This document shows, piece after piece, positions 18,810 to 28,133 of a stretch of 47,635 nucleotides of DNA. The notes beneath the pieces were generated by a model, which saw only the letters and a program-made list of their open reading frames with translations, did no database searches and was not told where the DNA came from. Within the stretch, counting starts at the first letter, position 1, and every line of letters begins with the position of its first letter. Made by a program: the position numbers and the translations under genes. Source of the stretch: Oligoflexia bacterium (GTDB taxonomy: Bacteria > Bdellovibrionota > Bacteriovoracia > Bacteriovoracales > Bacteriovoracaceae); the NCBI GenBank assembly GCA_015231325.1, contig JADGBS010000001.1, positions 21,572 through 69,206 on the forward strand. The letters are read 5' to 3'.

Positions 18810-20267
18810 ATGAACTTACGAATCGGTTATCTCTCGAAAGATCAAATTAATAAAATTCATCAAAATGCGCTGGACATATTAGAAACCCATGGCATTCAAG
18901 TAGAACATAATGGTGCATGTGAAATTTTGCAACAACATGGAGCAGTAGTTGATTTCTCCAGCAAAATGGTAAAAATAAAACCAGATTTGGTAGAGAAGTG
19001 CTTAAAGACAGCCCCCAAAGAAATTGTCATGGGCGCACGAGATCCTGCCCGTGATGTTCGGCTTATCGCAAATCCTGCGATACCAGCAACTCGCAATGGT
19101 GGCGGAGTAGATAAAATCATCGATATGGAAAACGGCAAATTAAGAAATATGCAATTGGAGGATACAAAACAACTCTACACGGCCCTAGACGCCCTCGATT
19201 GTATTAACATGGTAGCACCGCTCTATCCTCATGATGTTCCAGAAACAGATCGCGATTTGAAAGTACTAGAAACACTATTCACACATACATCAAAACACGT
19301 CAATATACGGACATTCAGTAAGGCCAATCTCGACGTGCTTGTGGAAATGGGTGCGATCGTTGCTGGTGGCAGCAATAATTTTCGCCAACGCCCGCTCTTT
19401 AGTCTCTTCGATTCTCCGATAAGTCCGTTAAAATTTCCTGAACTAACTGTCGACGTATTTTTAACTGCAGGCAAATATGGCATTCCCCTCTTCGTAGCAA
19501 CTTTGCCCATCGCAGGAGCAACTGGTCCATATCCACTAGCAGGGATGGTACAATTATTGCACACGGAGCTATTGGCCTCATTGGTGATTTGTCAAACTGC
19601 CTATCCCGGTGCACCGCTGATTATGCATCCATTGGCCATGAATATGGATTTTCATACTATGCTGGCGCTTTCTGCTTCCATTGAATCAACGATGATTACT
19701 TCCGCAGCAATTCAAGTTGCGAATGAAATTATCGGCGTACCAGTCGATGTTCATGGCCCATGGTCTGATACCTACATCGCTGACTCGCAATCAATGTTAG
19801 AACGAACGTTCCAAACTCTTCTTCCGGCCCTATCAGGGACTGCGCTCATCGCAGGATTCGGCGATATTCAAGAAGGCCTTGCATTTTGCCCCGTTCAATT
19901 AGGGATTGATGAAGAACTCATCTCCTATACGCTGAGATCGCTCAAAGAAATTCCCTTTGATGATGATCGTTTGGCAATAGATGCAATAAAAAGAATAGGG
20001 ATCAACGGGAATTATATGGCAGACAAAACTACCGTAAAATACTTACGCAGCGACTACGTTCCCGCGAAAACTATGAATCGCCTCACTAGAGATGAATGGG
20101 AAAAGGCCGGCAAAAAAGACATTAATGCCCGCGCCAAAGAACGTATTCAAAAATTAATGACTACTCACCGAGCAAAAGAACTTGATCCGATGATCAAACA
20201 GGAATTACAGAGATTGGCCGGTGCCGCAAGTATCGCAAATACCGCAAATACCGGAAGTACCAGGTAA
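18810..20267 (+). CDS. MttB-family (COG5598) corrinoid-dependent methyltransferase, non-pyrrolysine type
   Basis: MNLRIGYLSKDQINKIHQNALDILETHGIQVEH..., uninterrupted 485-aa reading frame with no in-frame amber; ATRNGGGVDKIID. Confidence 0.85.
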   Translation: MNLRIGYLSKDQINKIHQNALDILETHGIQVEHNGACEILQQHGAVVDFSSKMVKIKPDLVEKCLKTAPKEIVMGARDPARDVRLIANPAIPATRNGGGVDKIIDMENGKLRNMQLEDTKQLYTALDALDCINMVAPLYPHDVPETDRDLKVLETLFTHTSKHVNIRTFSKANLDVLVEMGAIVAGGSNNFRQRPLFSLFDSPISPLKFPELTVDVFLTAGKYGIPLFVATLPIAGATGPYPLAGMVQLLHTELLASLVICQTAYPGAPLIMHPLAMNMDFHTMLALSASIESTMITSAAIQVANEIIGVPVDVHGPWSDTYIADSQSMLERTFQTLLPALSGTALIAGFGDIQEGLAFCPVQLGIDEELISYTLRSLKEIPFDDDRLAIDAIKRIGINGNYMADKTTVKYLRSDYVPAKTMNRLTRDEWEKAGKKDINARAKERIQKLMTTHRAKELDPMIKQELQRLAGAASIANTANTGSTR

Positions 20268-21410
20268 ATGGGCCATAATCAATTGATCAAGTTGTCTCTT
20301 ATTTAACTCAATCCATTCCATCAACCGAACATTATGCTGAAGATACGATAAATATTCATATTCATTTAAATTAGTTCCATTATAGTACGCACACACATCC
20401 CAATTAATCAGATATAAATTGGCCGCTGCCATAAGTGTGGAAAAATTGCGTTTTTCTTCGGGTGTAAGCAGCAGACTTCTGTCTGCTCTGCTCAAAGTGT
20501 CCTGATAAGTCTTAAGAAAAATCTCACACTTATCAAGCAATAATTCTCCGTCTTGTCGATCATCCCAAGAACAACAACAGTAAACTATTGCTAAGCAGAG
20601 ATCAAAAAGCCTCAGATCGATCTTTGACCAATCAAAATCAAAAACCCCTACAACTTGATTATCTTTAAATTTTAAATTACCGGGATGATAGTCGTTATGG
20701 CAAGGAATCTGAGGCATTTGTTGCCAAACATCTGCAGGAAGAATTGTCCTCTCGATAACATCGAGAATCCCTTCTAATTTTTTCAAAAAATAATGATGAA
20801 ATTTGCTACTAATGCTAATCGAGCAGGCAGATGCAGCAAATTTTTTGAAGACTGCGCTCCTTGTAGAGAGCAGATCCATAATCTTTGCTTCTGTTCTTTC
20901 CAATCCTTGAGGATTAAAATCCTGGGTCGATCTATGAAATAATGCTAGAACCTCTCCCGCACTAGCACACTCTTCACTATTAAGGACTGGATTATCCCAT
21001 GGATACTTATCCTCTCCGTCTAAATAATGATACAATGCATAGTAATCAATTTCTTCATCACAGGCAGCAACTACCTTTACGATAGTACCACCATGTTTCC
21101 GATTTACTACGGCAGCGCTACAGGTAAAACCGTTAGCTATTGAATACTCAATTAAGGAATGTTCAAACAAAATTTCCTTTTCAGAAATTCCTTTTTTATA
21201 TTTACGTAAAAAAAATCTATTCGATTGAGCGTTGTTATCTTTTATTTTGCAGTTTATCCCAAAACTTCTATTTATATACCCACCAAAAATTTCATAAATT
21301 TCATGCACATTTCCCAGTTCATAATTCGCTTCCAAGATTTGGCGAAGGTGGGTCTGTAGTAAAGAAGATACAGTTTGCACTTTTTCCATTATGGGCCCAT
21401 TAAAAATCAT
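20205..21410 (-). CDS. Aminoglycoside-phosphotransferase/choline-kinase-fold kinase
   Basis: CHNDYHPGNLKFKDNQVVGVFDFDWSKIDLRLFDL. ORF track extends to 21491, but ATG at 21410 (overlapping the TGA of the corrinoid gene) is more likely. Confidence 0.8.
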   Translation of the reverse strand: MIFNGPIMEKVQTVSSLLQTHLRQILEANYELGNVHEIYEIFGGYINRSFGINCKIKDNNAQSNRFFLRKYKKGISEKEILFEHSLIEYSIANGFTCSAAVVNRKHGGTIVKVVAACDEEIDYYALYHYLDGEDKYPWDNPVLNSEECASAGEVLALFHRSTQDFNPQGLERTEAKIMDLLSTRSAVFKKFAASACSISISSKFHHYFLKKLEGILDVIERTILPADVWQQMPQIPCHNDYHPGNLKFKDNQVVGVFDFDWSKIDLRLFDLCLAIVYCCCSWDDRQDGELLLDKCEIFLKTYQDTLSRADRSLLLTPEEKRNFSTLMAAANLYLINWDVCAYYNGTNLNEYEYLSYLQHNVRLMEWIELNKRQLDQLIMAHLPGTSGICGICDTCGTGQSL

Positions 21411-22057
21411 CAAACAATTAATTGTTTTACTACCTCCACAGCACCAATAGCATCGCCGCAATATCCATCCGCACCCATCTCCATTGCCCACTCTCTGGTA
21501 AGCGGTGCGCCACCTACTACTGTTTTTATTTTTCCACTAAGGCCTTGTTCACGTAACAGGCCTACAACTCTGGACATCACTGGCATAGTGGTGGTCAGCA
21601 GCGCCGACATGCCAATCACTGAGGCATTCTCAATCTTTGCGGTTTCAACAAATTTTTCCGGAGAAACATCTTTGCCTAAATCAATGATTTCCACACCCGC
21701 ACCTTTCAACATGATCGAAACCAAGTTCTTCCCAATATCGTGCAAATCCCCTTGAACCGTACCCAGAACTACTTTGCCAAGCGAACGAACGGCATTGCTT
21801 GCGAGCAGCGGCCGAATCTCCTCTACTGCTGAATCCATCGCTTTGGCAGACATCAGGACTTCCGGAAGAAACACCTCATGCTCCTTGAACCTCTCACCAA
21901 CAACATTCATTCCCGCAATTAGGGCGTCTTCTAATATTGTCTTTGCCGGTATAGATTTTTTAACTGCACTGCGCACCAATTCCACCACCCGCTCCGCTTC
22001 ACCGTTGATTAACTCTTGAGAGATTTCTTTTAGTAAAAGATCCATGGTCATCGTCAT
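21410..22057 (-). CDS. Corrinoid-binding (B12) methyl carrier protein, MtbC/MttC-like
   Basis: Helical N-domain GMNVVGERFKEHEVFLPEVLMSAKAM; GDLHDIGKN (DxHxxG) cobalamin motif; GMSALLTTT. Confidence 0.92.
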   Translation of the reverse strand: MTMTMDLLLKEISQELINGEAERVVELVRSAVKKSIPAKTILEDALIAGMNVVGERFKEHEVFLPEVLMSAKAMDSAVEEIRPLLASNAVRSLGKVVLGTVQGDLHDIGKNLVSIMLKGAGVEIIDLGKDVSPEKFVETAKIENASVIGMSALLTTTMPVMSRVVGLLREQGLSGKIKTVVGGAPLTREWAMEMGADGYCGDAIGAVEVVKQLIV

Positions 22058-22167
22058 CGATCATTCCTTGTTTGAGGCATTGTCTTGTTTAATACCAAGT
22101 TATTACTTAATTATTTACATTTAATTTATCTCTTGCATTTCGGCCATTATTTTCTTAAGAAATACGA

Positions 22168-22926
22168 ATGGAATTAGAATATGACCATTTAGAAATATTG
22201 CCCGATCTCCAAAATTTGCAGACATTATCAGGTATAGGAATCAACCCATCGAGTGATAAGGGGCGACGGATGCTCGATAAACTGCCCAAAATTGGAGAAA
22301 TATTGGCGCAATCAGTAGCGCCGCGTGGAATAATAAAAAAAATCAGTACAGAAGAAGCATTCGCAGTTTTTTCATTCGCCAAAGAGGAAAATGCCGACGA
22401 CGCCCCCCTGGCCCAGATTTTGATGCAGGGAATTCAGGGAATTAATGGAATTAATGACACTTATTTATTCGCCTTATTCGCCTTCACGCTAGGGGAAAAA
22501 ATCAGTGAAATCATTGAACGTTTGATGAACGAAAAAGAGTGGGTGGACGGATATTTGCTTGATGCTCTAGCTTCACTGACTGTGGAGCGAGCAGTAAATT
22601 ATACAGAAAAACTGTGTACAGAGAAACTAGTCAACACCACCAATCCGCGCCCTGACATAACCATTAATTACTCTCCTGGTTATTGTGGGTGGCACATTCG
22701 CTCGCAAGAAGCATTGTTTGAGCAATTACAACCAGAAAAAATTGGAATTAAGTTAGCGGCAAGGCCAAGCTATCTCATGCACCCCCTAAAATCTACTTCA
22801 GGAATTTTAATTTCCGCTCCCCCAGCAACGCATCTTTTGGTTACTGGTGGCCACTCTTTCTGCATACACTGCAAGTCACGTTCATGTGTTAACAGAAGGG
22901 CCATTATTACCCCCTCAGGGAGGTGA
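22168..22926 (+). CDS. Stand-alone MetH-type B12 reactivation (activation) domain protein
   Basis: YSPGYCGWHIRSQEALFEQLQPEKIGIKLAARPSYLMHPLKSTSGILISAP...FCIHCKSRSC matches the vitamin-B12-dependent methionine synthase activation domain pattern. Confidence 0.85.
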   Translation: MELEYDHLEILPDLQNLQTLSGIGINPSSDKGRRMLDKLPKIGEILAQSVAPRGIIKKISTEEAFAVFSFAKEENADDAPLAQILMQGIQGINGINDTYLFALFAFTLGEKISEIIERLMNEKEWVDGYLLDALASLTVERAVNYTEKLCTEKLVNTTNPRPDITINYSPGYCGWHIRSQEALFEQLQPEKIGIKLAARPSYLMHPLKSTSGILISAPPATHLLVTGGHSFCIHCKSRSCVNRRAIITPSGR

Positions 22927-23066
22927 ATCGCAAAAATTATTTAAATTATTTAAATTACTCCAAACAAATACTTGATAAGTTCACCGAAATCGAATATAAA
23001 TAACTAGACGCTTGACGCGTGATTGGTTAAGTCGTCTGTGTTTTTTCTCTAGAATTTGCCTATTCC

Positions 23067-23143
23067 GGGGGCGTAGTTAAGCTGGTTATAACGTCTGCCT
23101 GTCACGCAGAAGGCCGAGGGTTCAAGTCCCTTCGCTCCCGCCA
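23067..23143 (+). tRNA. tRNA-Asp (anticodon GTC)
   Basis: Cloverleaf: acceptor GGGGGCG/CGCTCCC, anticodon arm TCTGC-CTGTCAC-GCAGA, T arm CGAGGGTTCAAGTCCCTTCG, encoded CCA. Confidence 0.95.
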
Positions 23144-23163
23144 TTTTTCTTTCGAGGATGTAG

Positions 23164-23589
23164 ATGTCAGACTCACCTGTGACCGACATCAGATGGAAAC
23201 AGCGTTTTAGCAATTACATCCGTGCCTACAATCAGCTTAAGTCAGCAGTAGAAATTTCAAAACAAAGAAAATTAAGTGAATTAGAAAAACAGGGAATGAT
23301 TCAGGCCTTTGAATTCACTCACGAATTGGCGTGGAACGTACTCAAGGATTATTTTGACTATCAAGGTGGTAATTCGATAACTGGATCACGGGATGCTACC
23401 AGGGAAGCCTTTAACAAGGGACTCATCCAAAATGGCGATCTGTGGATGGAGATGATTAAGAGTCGAAACCAAACTTCCCACACCTACAACGAAAATATTG
23501 CCAATCAAATTGTTGATAAAATTCAATGTGAATATTCTGATCTCTTCGCATCGTTCTTAAGCAAAATGACGGAACTTGGCAACAAATGA
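23164..23589 (+). CDS. HEPN-type (HI0074-like nucleotidyltransferase substrate-binding) toxin of HEPN/MNT pair
   Basis: SRNQTSHTYNE (RNxxxHxY); 4-nt overlap with MNT gene. Confidence 0.85.
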   Translation: MSDSPVTDIRWKQRFSNYIRAYNQLKSAVEISKQRKLSELEKQGMIQAFEFTHELAWNVLKDYFDYQGGNSITGSRDATREAFNKGLIQNGDLWMEMIKSRNQTSHTYNENIANQIVDKIQCEYSDLFASFLSKMTELGNK

Positions 23590-23891
23590 GTACGCCTTTA
23601 AAATTTGGACTACAACCCAAAACTGTCGATGCTCTCAAATCAGTATTTAAGGCATATTCACAGATCGATAGCGTCGTCATCTATGGTTCAAGAGCAAAAG
23701 GCAATTACCGGAACGGGTCAGATATCGATTTGACAATCGTCGCTCCAGCGCTGACACTTTCAGATCTTTTAAAAATTGAAGATGACATAGAGGAACTCAT
23801 GTTGCCATACAAAGTGGACTTGTCGCTATTTCATTTAATTGAAAATCCTGATGTCGTTGAACATATCAAAAGAGTTGGCAAGAAATTCTAG
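23586..23891 (+). CDS. Minimal nucleotidyltransferase (MNT) antitoxin
   Basis: VVIYGSRAKGNYRNGSDIDLTIV. Confidence 0.9.
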   Translation: MSTPLKFGLQPKTVDALKSVFKAYSQIDSVVIYGSRAKGNYRNGSDIDLTIVAPALTLSDLLKIEDDIEELMLPYKVDLSLFHLIENPDVVEHIKRVGKKF

Positions 23892-23993
23892 AGCGGATTC
23901 CTGAAAAACGTTCTTGAAATGGGGTCCACTTAAGTAATCGTTCTTGCAGATGGCATTTTTGTCCCTTTAGATAAGACATATTCTTAATTTTTC

Positions 23994-24521
23994 TTATCCC
24001 CTTATATTTGGTTTATATTGACTTAGCAACACCCTCCTCACCATCTCTGGATGCCACACCTCAGCTTTACATTTTGTTGGAATCTTCCACTCATTCAACT
24101 TGGCCGCTATCTTCCGTAAAGTCATACCTGGCGCTCTCACTCGCATCTGCTTAATCTTAACCACCACCGCTTGCTCCTTCTTAAACGGAACCAGCGTACC
24201 TTTGACCATACGATAACCGAATGGGACTTCTGCTGGTCGTCCATGACGCTGACCATGCTCTCGCAGTGGAATGCCATAGGCAATCAAATTGGCCCGAACT
24301 GCCTCCTTGGAGGAAAAAGTTTTAGCGGCAATTTGCCTTATCGATAGGCTTTTTTCGATGTATTCTTGGTGGAGGAAACAGTGGTTTGTATAATGTTCGG
24401 GATGGCCCGAAGATTTCCTTAAGCAAATTTCCGTCCACTGGGGTGACAGTTCTTGGTCAAGAATACATTTCTTTAATTTTATTCGAACAATTAGATATCG
24501 CGATAATTGCTCTTTGTTCAC
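23994..24521 (-). CDS. Recombinase-like (serine-recombinase C-terminal style) DNA-binding protein or fragment
   Basis: SIRQIAAKTFSSKEAVRANLIAYGIPLREHGQRHGRPAEVPFGYRMV...MTLRKIAAKLNEWKIPTKCKAEVWHPEMVRRVL; no catalytic serine domain present. Confidence 0.5.
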   Translation of the reverse strand: MNKEQLSRYLIVRIKLKKCILDQELSPQWTEICLRKSSGHPEHYTNHCFLHQEYIEKSLSIRQIAAKTFSSKEAVRANLIAYGIPLREHGQRHGRPAEVPFGYRMVKGTLVPFKKEQAVVVKIKQMRVRAPGMTLRKIAAKLNEWKIPTKCKAEVWHPEMVRRVLLSQYKPNIRG

Positions 24522-25449
24522 GGGGCTTAAAGGTATCGAGGATTGATTTCAACTCATTCCAATGGGGTTGATCTTTGGCAAATCTTATTTCCTTCATAAG
24601 ACACAAATCGAATCTATCTTTTAATTTTCGTTTAAATTCTGGGATCAGCGAGTTGCCTAATTCCATCATTTCTTCGTATTTTTTTTGTTGGATGTCTCTT
24701 TTCAGTTTTGCCGCTTTTGCTTGCTCTTCGATTAATTTACTATGTTGTTTGTAATTTAATATGTATAAACTGGTAAGATCCTTAATACTAAAATTTTTGA
24801 AATAGTCTAAAAGATCTTCTTTTAAATCATCTAAATAAAAACACAAAGTTCCATCATCGATATCATTATAACAAACGTATTCCCATAAATTTTTATAGTC
24901 ATAATGGTAGTTGTCCCATGAGCTTTCCCTCTGACTGAGTCCCTGAATCTCTCCTGGAAAACATTGATGCTTAAAAAAATTATATAAATCGAATTTCAAG
25001 TGGGCATAAAAGTATTCATCCAGCTTAACAAGAGGATCATTTTCTCTAAACCATACTGAAAATAAATCACCCCACGTATCAGGAATATTCCAATCGCCAA
25101 AACCGCATTTTTGACAAAATTGGTAACACTCAAAAAAACTTTCAAGACGATCATCTTCGCTCCAATTTTTTAATACATAGTAGAACTCAACCTCCTTGTT
25201 TCGGTAAAATCTAGTTACCTTTCTTACTACTTTCCCACTGCTAGTAATTCCTTCACTATTAATATAATAAGGAATAGTGCTTACTTCGTTTCTCTGTTCT
25301 AGCTCTAGATCATCTATCCAGGATTGACTATGGATAATATGATAAATAATTTCTCCTGCAATCGGCGGCGCTATGTGCTTAATGCATTGATCAAGAATAT
25401 ACTGGTGGTTGGTTTTTAAAAAAAATTTCCATTGATCAATGTAGGTCAT
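24457..25449 (-). CDS. Hypothetical protein (330 aa), no recognised family
   Basis: Long ORF, overlaps the downstream recombinase-like ORF by 65 nt. Confidence 0.6.
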   Translation of the reverse strand: MTYIDQWKFFLKTNHQYILDQCIKHIAPPIAGEIIYHIIHSQSWIDDLELEQRNEVSTIPYYINSEGITSSGKVVRKVTRFYRNKEVEFYYVLKNWSEDDRLESFFECYQFCQKCGFGDWNIPDTWGDLFSVWFRENDPLVKLDEYFYAHLKFDLYNFFKHQCFPGEIQGLSQRESSWDNYHYDYKNLWEYVCYNDIDDGTLCFYLDDLKEDLLDYFKNFSIKDLTSLYILNYKQHSKLIEEQAKAAKLKRDIQQKKYEEMMELGNSLIPEFKRKLKDRFDLCLMKEIRFAKDQPHWNELKSILDTFKPREQRAIIAISNCSNKIKEMYS

Positions 25450-25537
25450 AATTTCCTTTTTTTCTCAACCTTCGCATTGCCACCCCCGCACCCTGGTCGC
25501 TCTCTTCTATAATAAGTATTACGGATAACATTCCACC

Positions 25538-25786
25538 TCAATTTTCGAACAACTCCTTAATGACTTGATCTCTAGACACTGCAAAGTGTTGGGCCACATC
25601 ATCTACAATTGCTGCAAGTGTTCCCAACCTCAATGCCTTATGATTAGGAACCGTTATATGATGAGTACCATTAGATTGAGTCGTAAGGCGCATATGACTA
25701 CCCGTCTGCCTAATAATGGTATATCCAAAAATTTTAAGCGCTTTCACCAAATCTGTCGCTGAAATATCTCTGGGTATTCTAGTCAT
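25538..25786 (-). CDS. hicA: HicA-like mRNA interferase toxin
   Basis: DLVKALKIFGYTIIRQTGSHMRLTTQSNGTHHITVPNHKALRLGTLAAIVDDVAQHF with GSH catalytic His context. Confidence 0.85.
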   Translation of the reverse strand: MTRIPRDISATDLVKALKIFGYTIIRQTGSHMRLTTQSNGTHHITVPNHKALRLGTLAAIVDDVAQHFAVSRDQVIKELFEN

Positions 25787-25989
25787 ACAGCAATTACCTG
25801 ATCACGCACGTAGTGCAGTCTAATCATTCTTGGCCGGTCTTTCTCTTCGAAATGACAAATAACAGCATCTTTAATATTGGTCTCAAGCTCTTCTATAGTG
25901 TCGCCCTCTGTGAATATGGATTGTCCTAATGCCCTGGCCGTATAGCCACCCTCAGGAGCAACTTCTATTACAAATATTATTTCGTTCAT
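25783..25989 (-). CDS. hicB: HicB-like antitoxin (short form)
   Basis: FVIEVAPEGGYTARALGQSIFTEGDTIEELETNIKDAVICHF; 4-nt overlap with hicA. Confidence 0.85.
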   Translation of the reverse strand: MNEIIFVIEVAPEGGYTARALGQSIFTEGDTIEELETNIKDAVICHFEEKDRPRMIRLHYVRDQVIAV

Positions 25990-26174
25990 GGTTAACCTCT
26001 TAATTATTAGGTTGTAAACGGTTCAAGATCTTTCCTGAATCATACTTATTCACACTATAATGCCAATTAAAAGTTAAAACATACAATTTTAATCTAATAA
26101 TAACTAGTAGATTAAGTGAGATGAGTCCGAGTAAAATTATTTTGTCCAAAAAATAATCCTCGGAGGGATCACCA

Positions 26175-26978
26175 ATGGATTGGCAAACCGCACTAATCTC
26201 AATGTATGTTACCATCGTAGATATTTGGAATAAAGAATTGTTTTTACTGATAGAAAAAAATAGTAACTACGAAAGTAAATTAACTGATGAAGAAGTTGTT
26301 GTTATTTTCTTAAACGGTATTATAAGGGGACGTAGAGATTTGAAGGCCATTTTTAACTACACAAAATCTCACATGCAGGAGTGGTTTCCGCATTTAATAA
26401 GAGGATATGAGGATTTTGTTTATCGAATTAATGCGCTTGCTGAAATATTTCCAGCATTAATCGAATGCCTTCAGAAGTTACATCCGCAGATACGTGTAGA
26501 TGTCGCCTCCAAAGGATATTGTGCATCCAGAGCTGAATACTACTGTGGTGTAAAAGTCCATTTGGTTGGTGGCAGGCGCATAGGAGCACTGCCTCTCATC
26601 GAAACTGCCCAAATCTCTCCGGCCAATATTCATGATCTCGTGTTTTTTAGAGGGAACATTGCTCATCTCTACTGTAATGTTCCATTTTATGCTGATAAAG
26701 CATACATTGATGACGATGCAACAGGCGTAGTAAAAGAGCGTGGTCTAAAAATGATTATCCCTAATAAAAAGCCAAAGGGAATTGAGTTGAATATTTTTGA
26801 AGCAATGGATTCTGCTGACATTAGTCGACGGAGACAACCGATCGAATCTCTTATTAATTGGATTAACGAGAAGACCGGAATACAAATTGCGTCGAAAGTA
26901 CGATCTACGAAAGGATTAAACTTACATGTTTTTGGGAGATTGGCAGCAGCGGTAATGACGATGATTTTCAACTTTTAA
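26175..26978 (+). CDS. IS982-like DDE transposase, possibly defective
   Basis: DVASKGYCASRAEYYCGVKVHLVGGRRIGALPLIETAQISPANIHD...FYADKAYIDDD...RRRQPIESLINWINEKTGI; the usual first-Asp segment is not evident. Confidence 0.75.
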   Translation: MDWQTALISMYVTIVDIWNKELFLLIEKNSNYESKLTDEEVVVIFLNGIIRGRRDLKAIFNYTKSHMQEWFPHLIRGYEDFVYRINALAEIFPALIECLQKLHPQIRVDVASKGYCASRAEYYCGVKVHLVGGRRIGALPLIETAQISPANIHDLVFFRGNIAHLYCNVPFYADKAYIDDDATGVVKERGLKMIIPNKKPKGIELNIFEAMDSADISRRRQPIESLINWINEKTGIQIASKVRSTKGLNLHVFGRLAAAVMTMIFNF

Positions 26979-28123
26979 TTGGCATTCATAATCTCAATAT
27001 ACTTGGAGTAAGAAAACAAACGGTTTCTCCTCTGTTTCGTTAGCTCCTTTATCACTCCAATATCAGCTAAATGTCCCAAACACTTATTTACTGTGGCGGC
27101 AGTTAAACCAGTCTTCTTAACCAACCAGCTGGAGGTAGCGATAGGCCTCTCACACATTGCATGGTGGATTGTGAGAGAAGAAGCAGCGGCCCTACCAAGT
27201 TCCTCAATTTTACTTTTGTCAGTAGTGGCCACAGCACTTAATTCTTTGGCAGTAGCTACTGCTTGGATTGATGTCTCTATTACTGCTTCCGCAAAAAACA
27301 TTAACCACGCTTCCCAATCCCCATTCACTCTAATACCGTTCAGCAACTCATAGTAGTATTGCCTGTGGGTTTTAAAATATAGACTCAAGTATAAGATCGG
27401 ATCATGTAATACTTTTTGATCATAGAGCAGCAGAGTGATGAGTAAGCGCCCCAATCTTCCGTTACCATCGAGGAAGGGATGGATCGTCTCAAACTGAACA
27501 TGAGCTAAGGCAACTTTTAGCAGTATTGGAGTTGGATGTGGTTTATCATGAAGGAAGTGTTCCAATTCTCCCATCAAATCTATGACCTTATCTGGAGGAG
27601 GAGGAACAAAGGCCGCATTTCCTGGTCTAGTACCACCAATCCAATTTTGATTTCTTCTAAACTCCCCTGGCGATTTTTCTTGGCCACGTCCCTTGGAGAG
27701 TAGCACTTCATGTATCTCTTTAATGAGTCGAAGAGATATGGGAAAACCGCGATCTAATCTCTTCATCCCATGTTTTAGAGCGGCCACATAGTTACTGACT
27801 TCGGTTACATCATCAAGCGGAACACCAGGTTCCTCTCCTAACTCGAACAGAAGTAAATCTGAGAGCGATGATTGTGTGCCTTCGATCATTGAAGAGAGCA
27901 CGGCCTCTTTGCGAATATACATATAGAGAAATAGGGTAGTGTCGGCCAGTAGGTTGGAAACACTGTCCAGACGGCCAAGTGCTATTAAGGCCTCTTCAAA
28001 TTTATCTCGCAGTTTTGGTGACCACTCTATGGCAGGATCGGGAGGTAGCGAGTTGGGAATGAAGGCCTTAACTTTCTCGCCAACGGTAGAAACAGTTAGA
28101 TATTTGCCAGTAATTCTCTTCAT
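26975..28123 (-). CDS. Fic-family protein with C-terminal winged-HTH
   Basis: HPFLDGNGRLGRLL Fic motif; SSMIEGTQSSL matches the (S/T)xxxE(G/N) inhibitory motif; C-terminal TAATVNKCLGHLADIGVIKEL. Confidence 0.92.
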   Translation of the reverse strand: MKRITGKYLTVSTVGEKVKAFIPNSLPPDPAIEWSPKLRDKFEEALIALGRLDSVSNLLADTTLFLYMYIRKEAVLSSMIEGTQSSLSDLLLFELGEEPGVPLDDVTEVSNYVAALKHGMKRLDRGFPISLRLIKEIHEVLLSKGRGQEKSPGEFRRNQNWIGGTRPGNAAFVPPPPDKVIDLMGELEHFLHDKPHPTPILLKVALAHVQFETIHPFLDGNGRLGRLLITLLLYDQKVLHDPILYLSLYFKTHRQYYYELLNGIRVNGDWEAWLMFFAEAVIETSIQAVATAKELSAVATTDKSKIEELGRAAASSLTIHHAMCERPIATSSWLVKKTGLTAATVNKCLGHLADIGVIKELTKQRRNRLFSYSKYIEIMNAN

Positions 28124-28133
28124 AGTCGCTAGT

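Noticed and set aside
18810-20267. Pyrrolysine-containing MttB
   Set aside because: Reading frame is continuous over the full family length with no in-frame TAG, so it is the non-Pyl type.
23994-24521. Complete site-specific recombinase for the island
   Set aside because: Only a recombinase C-terminal-like/HTH portion is visible, with no N-terminal catalytic domain; not enough to call an active integrase.
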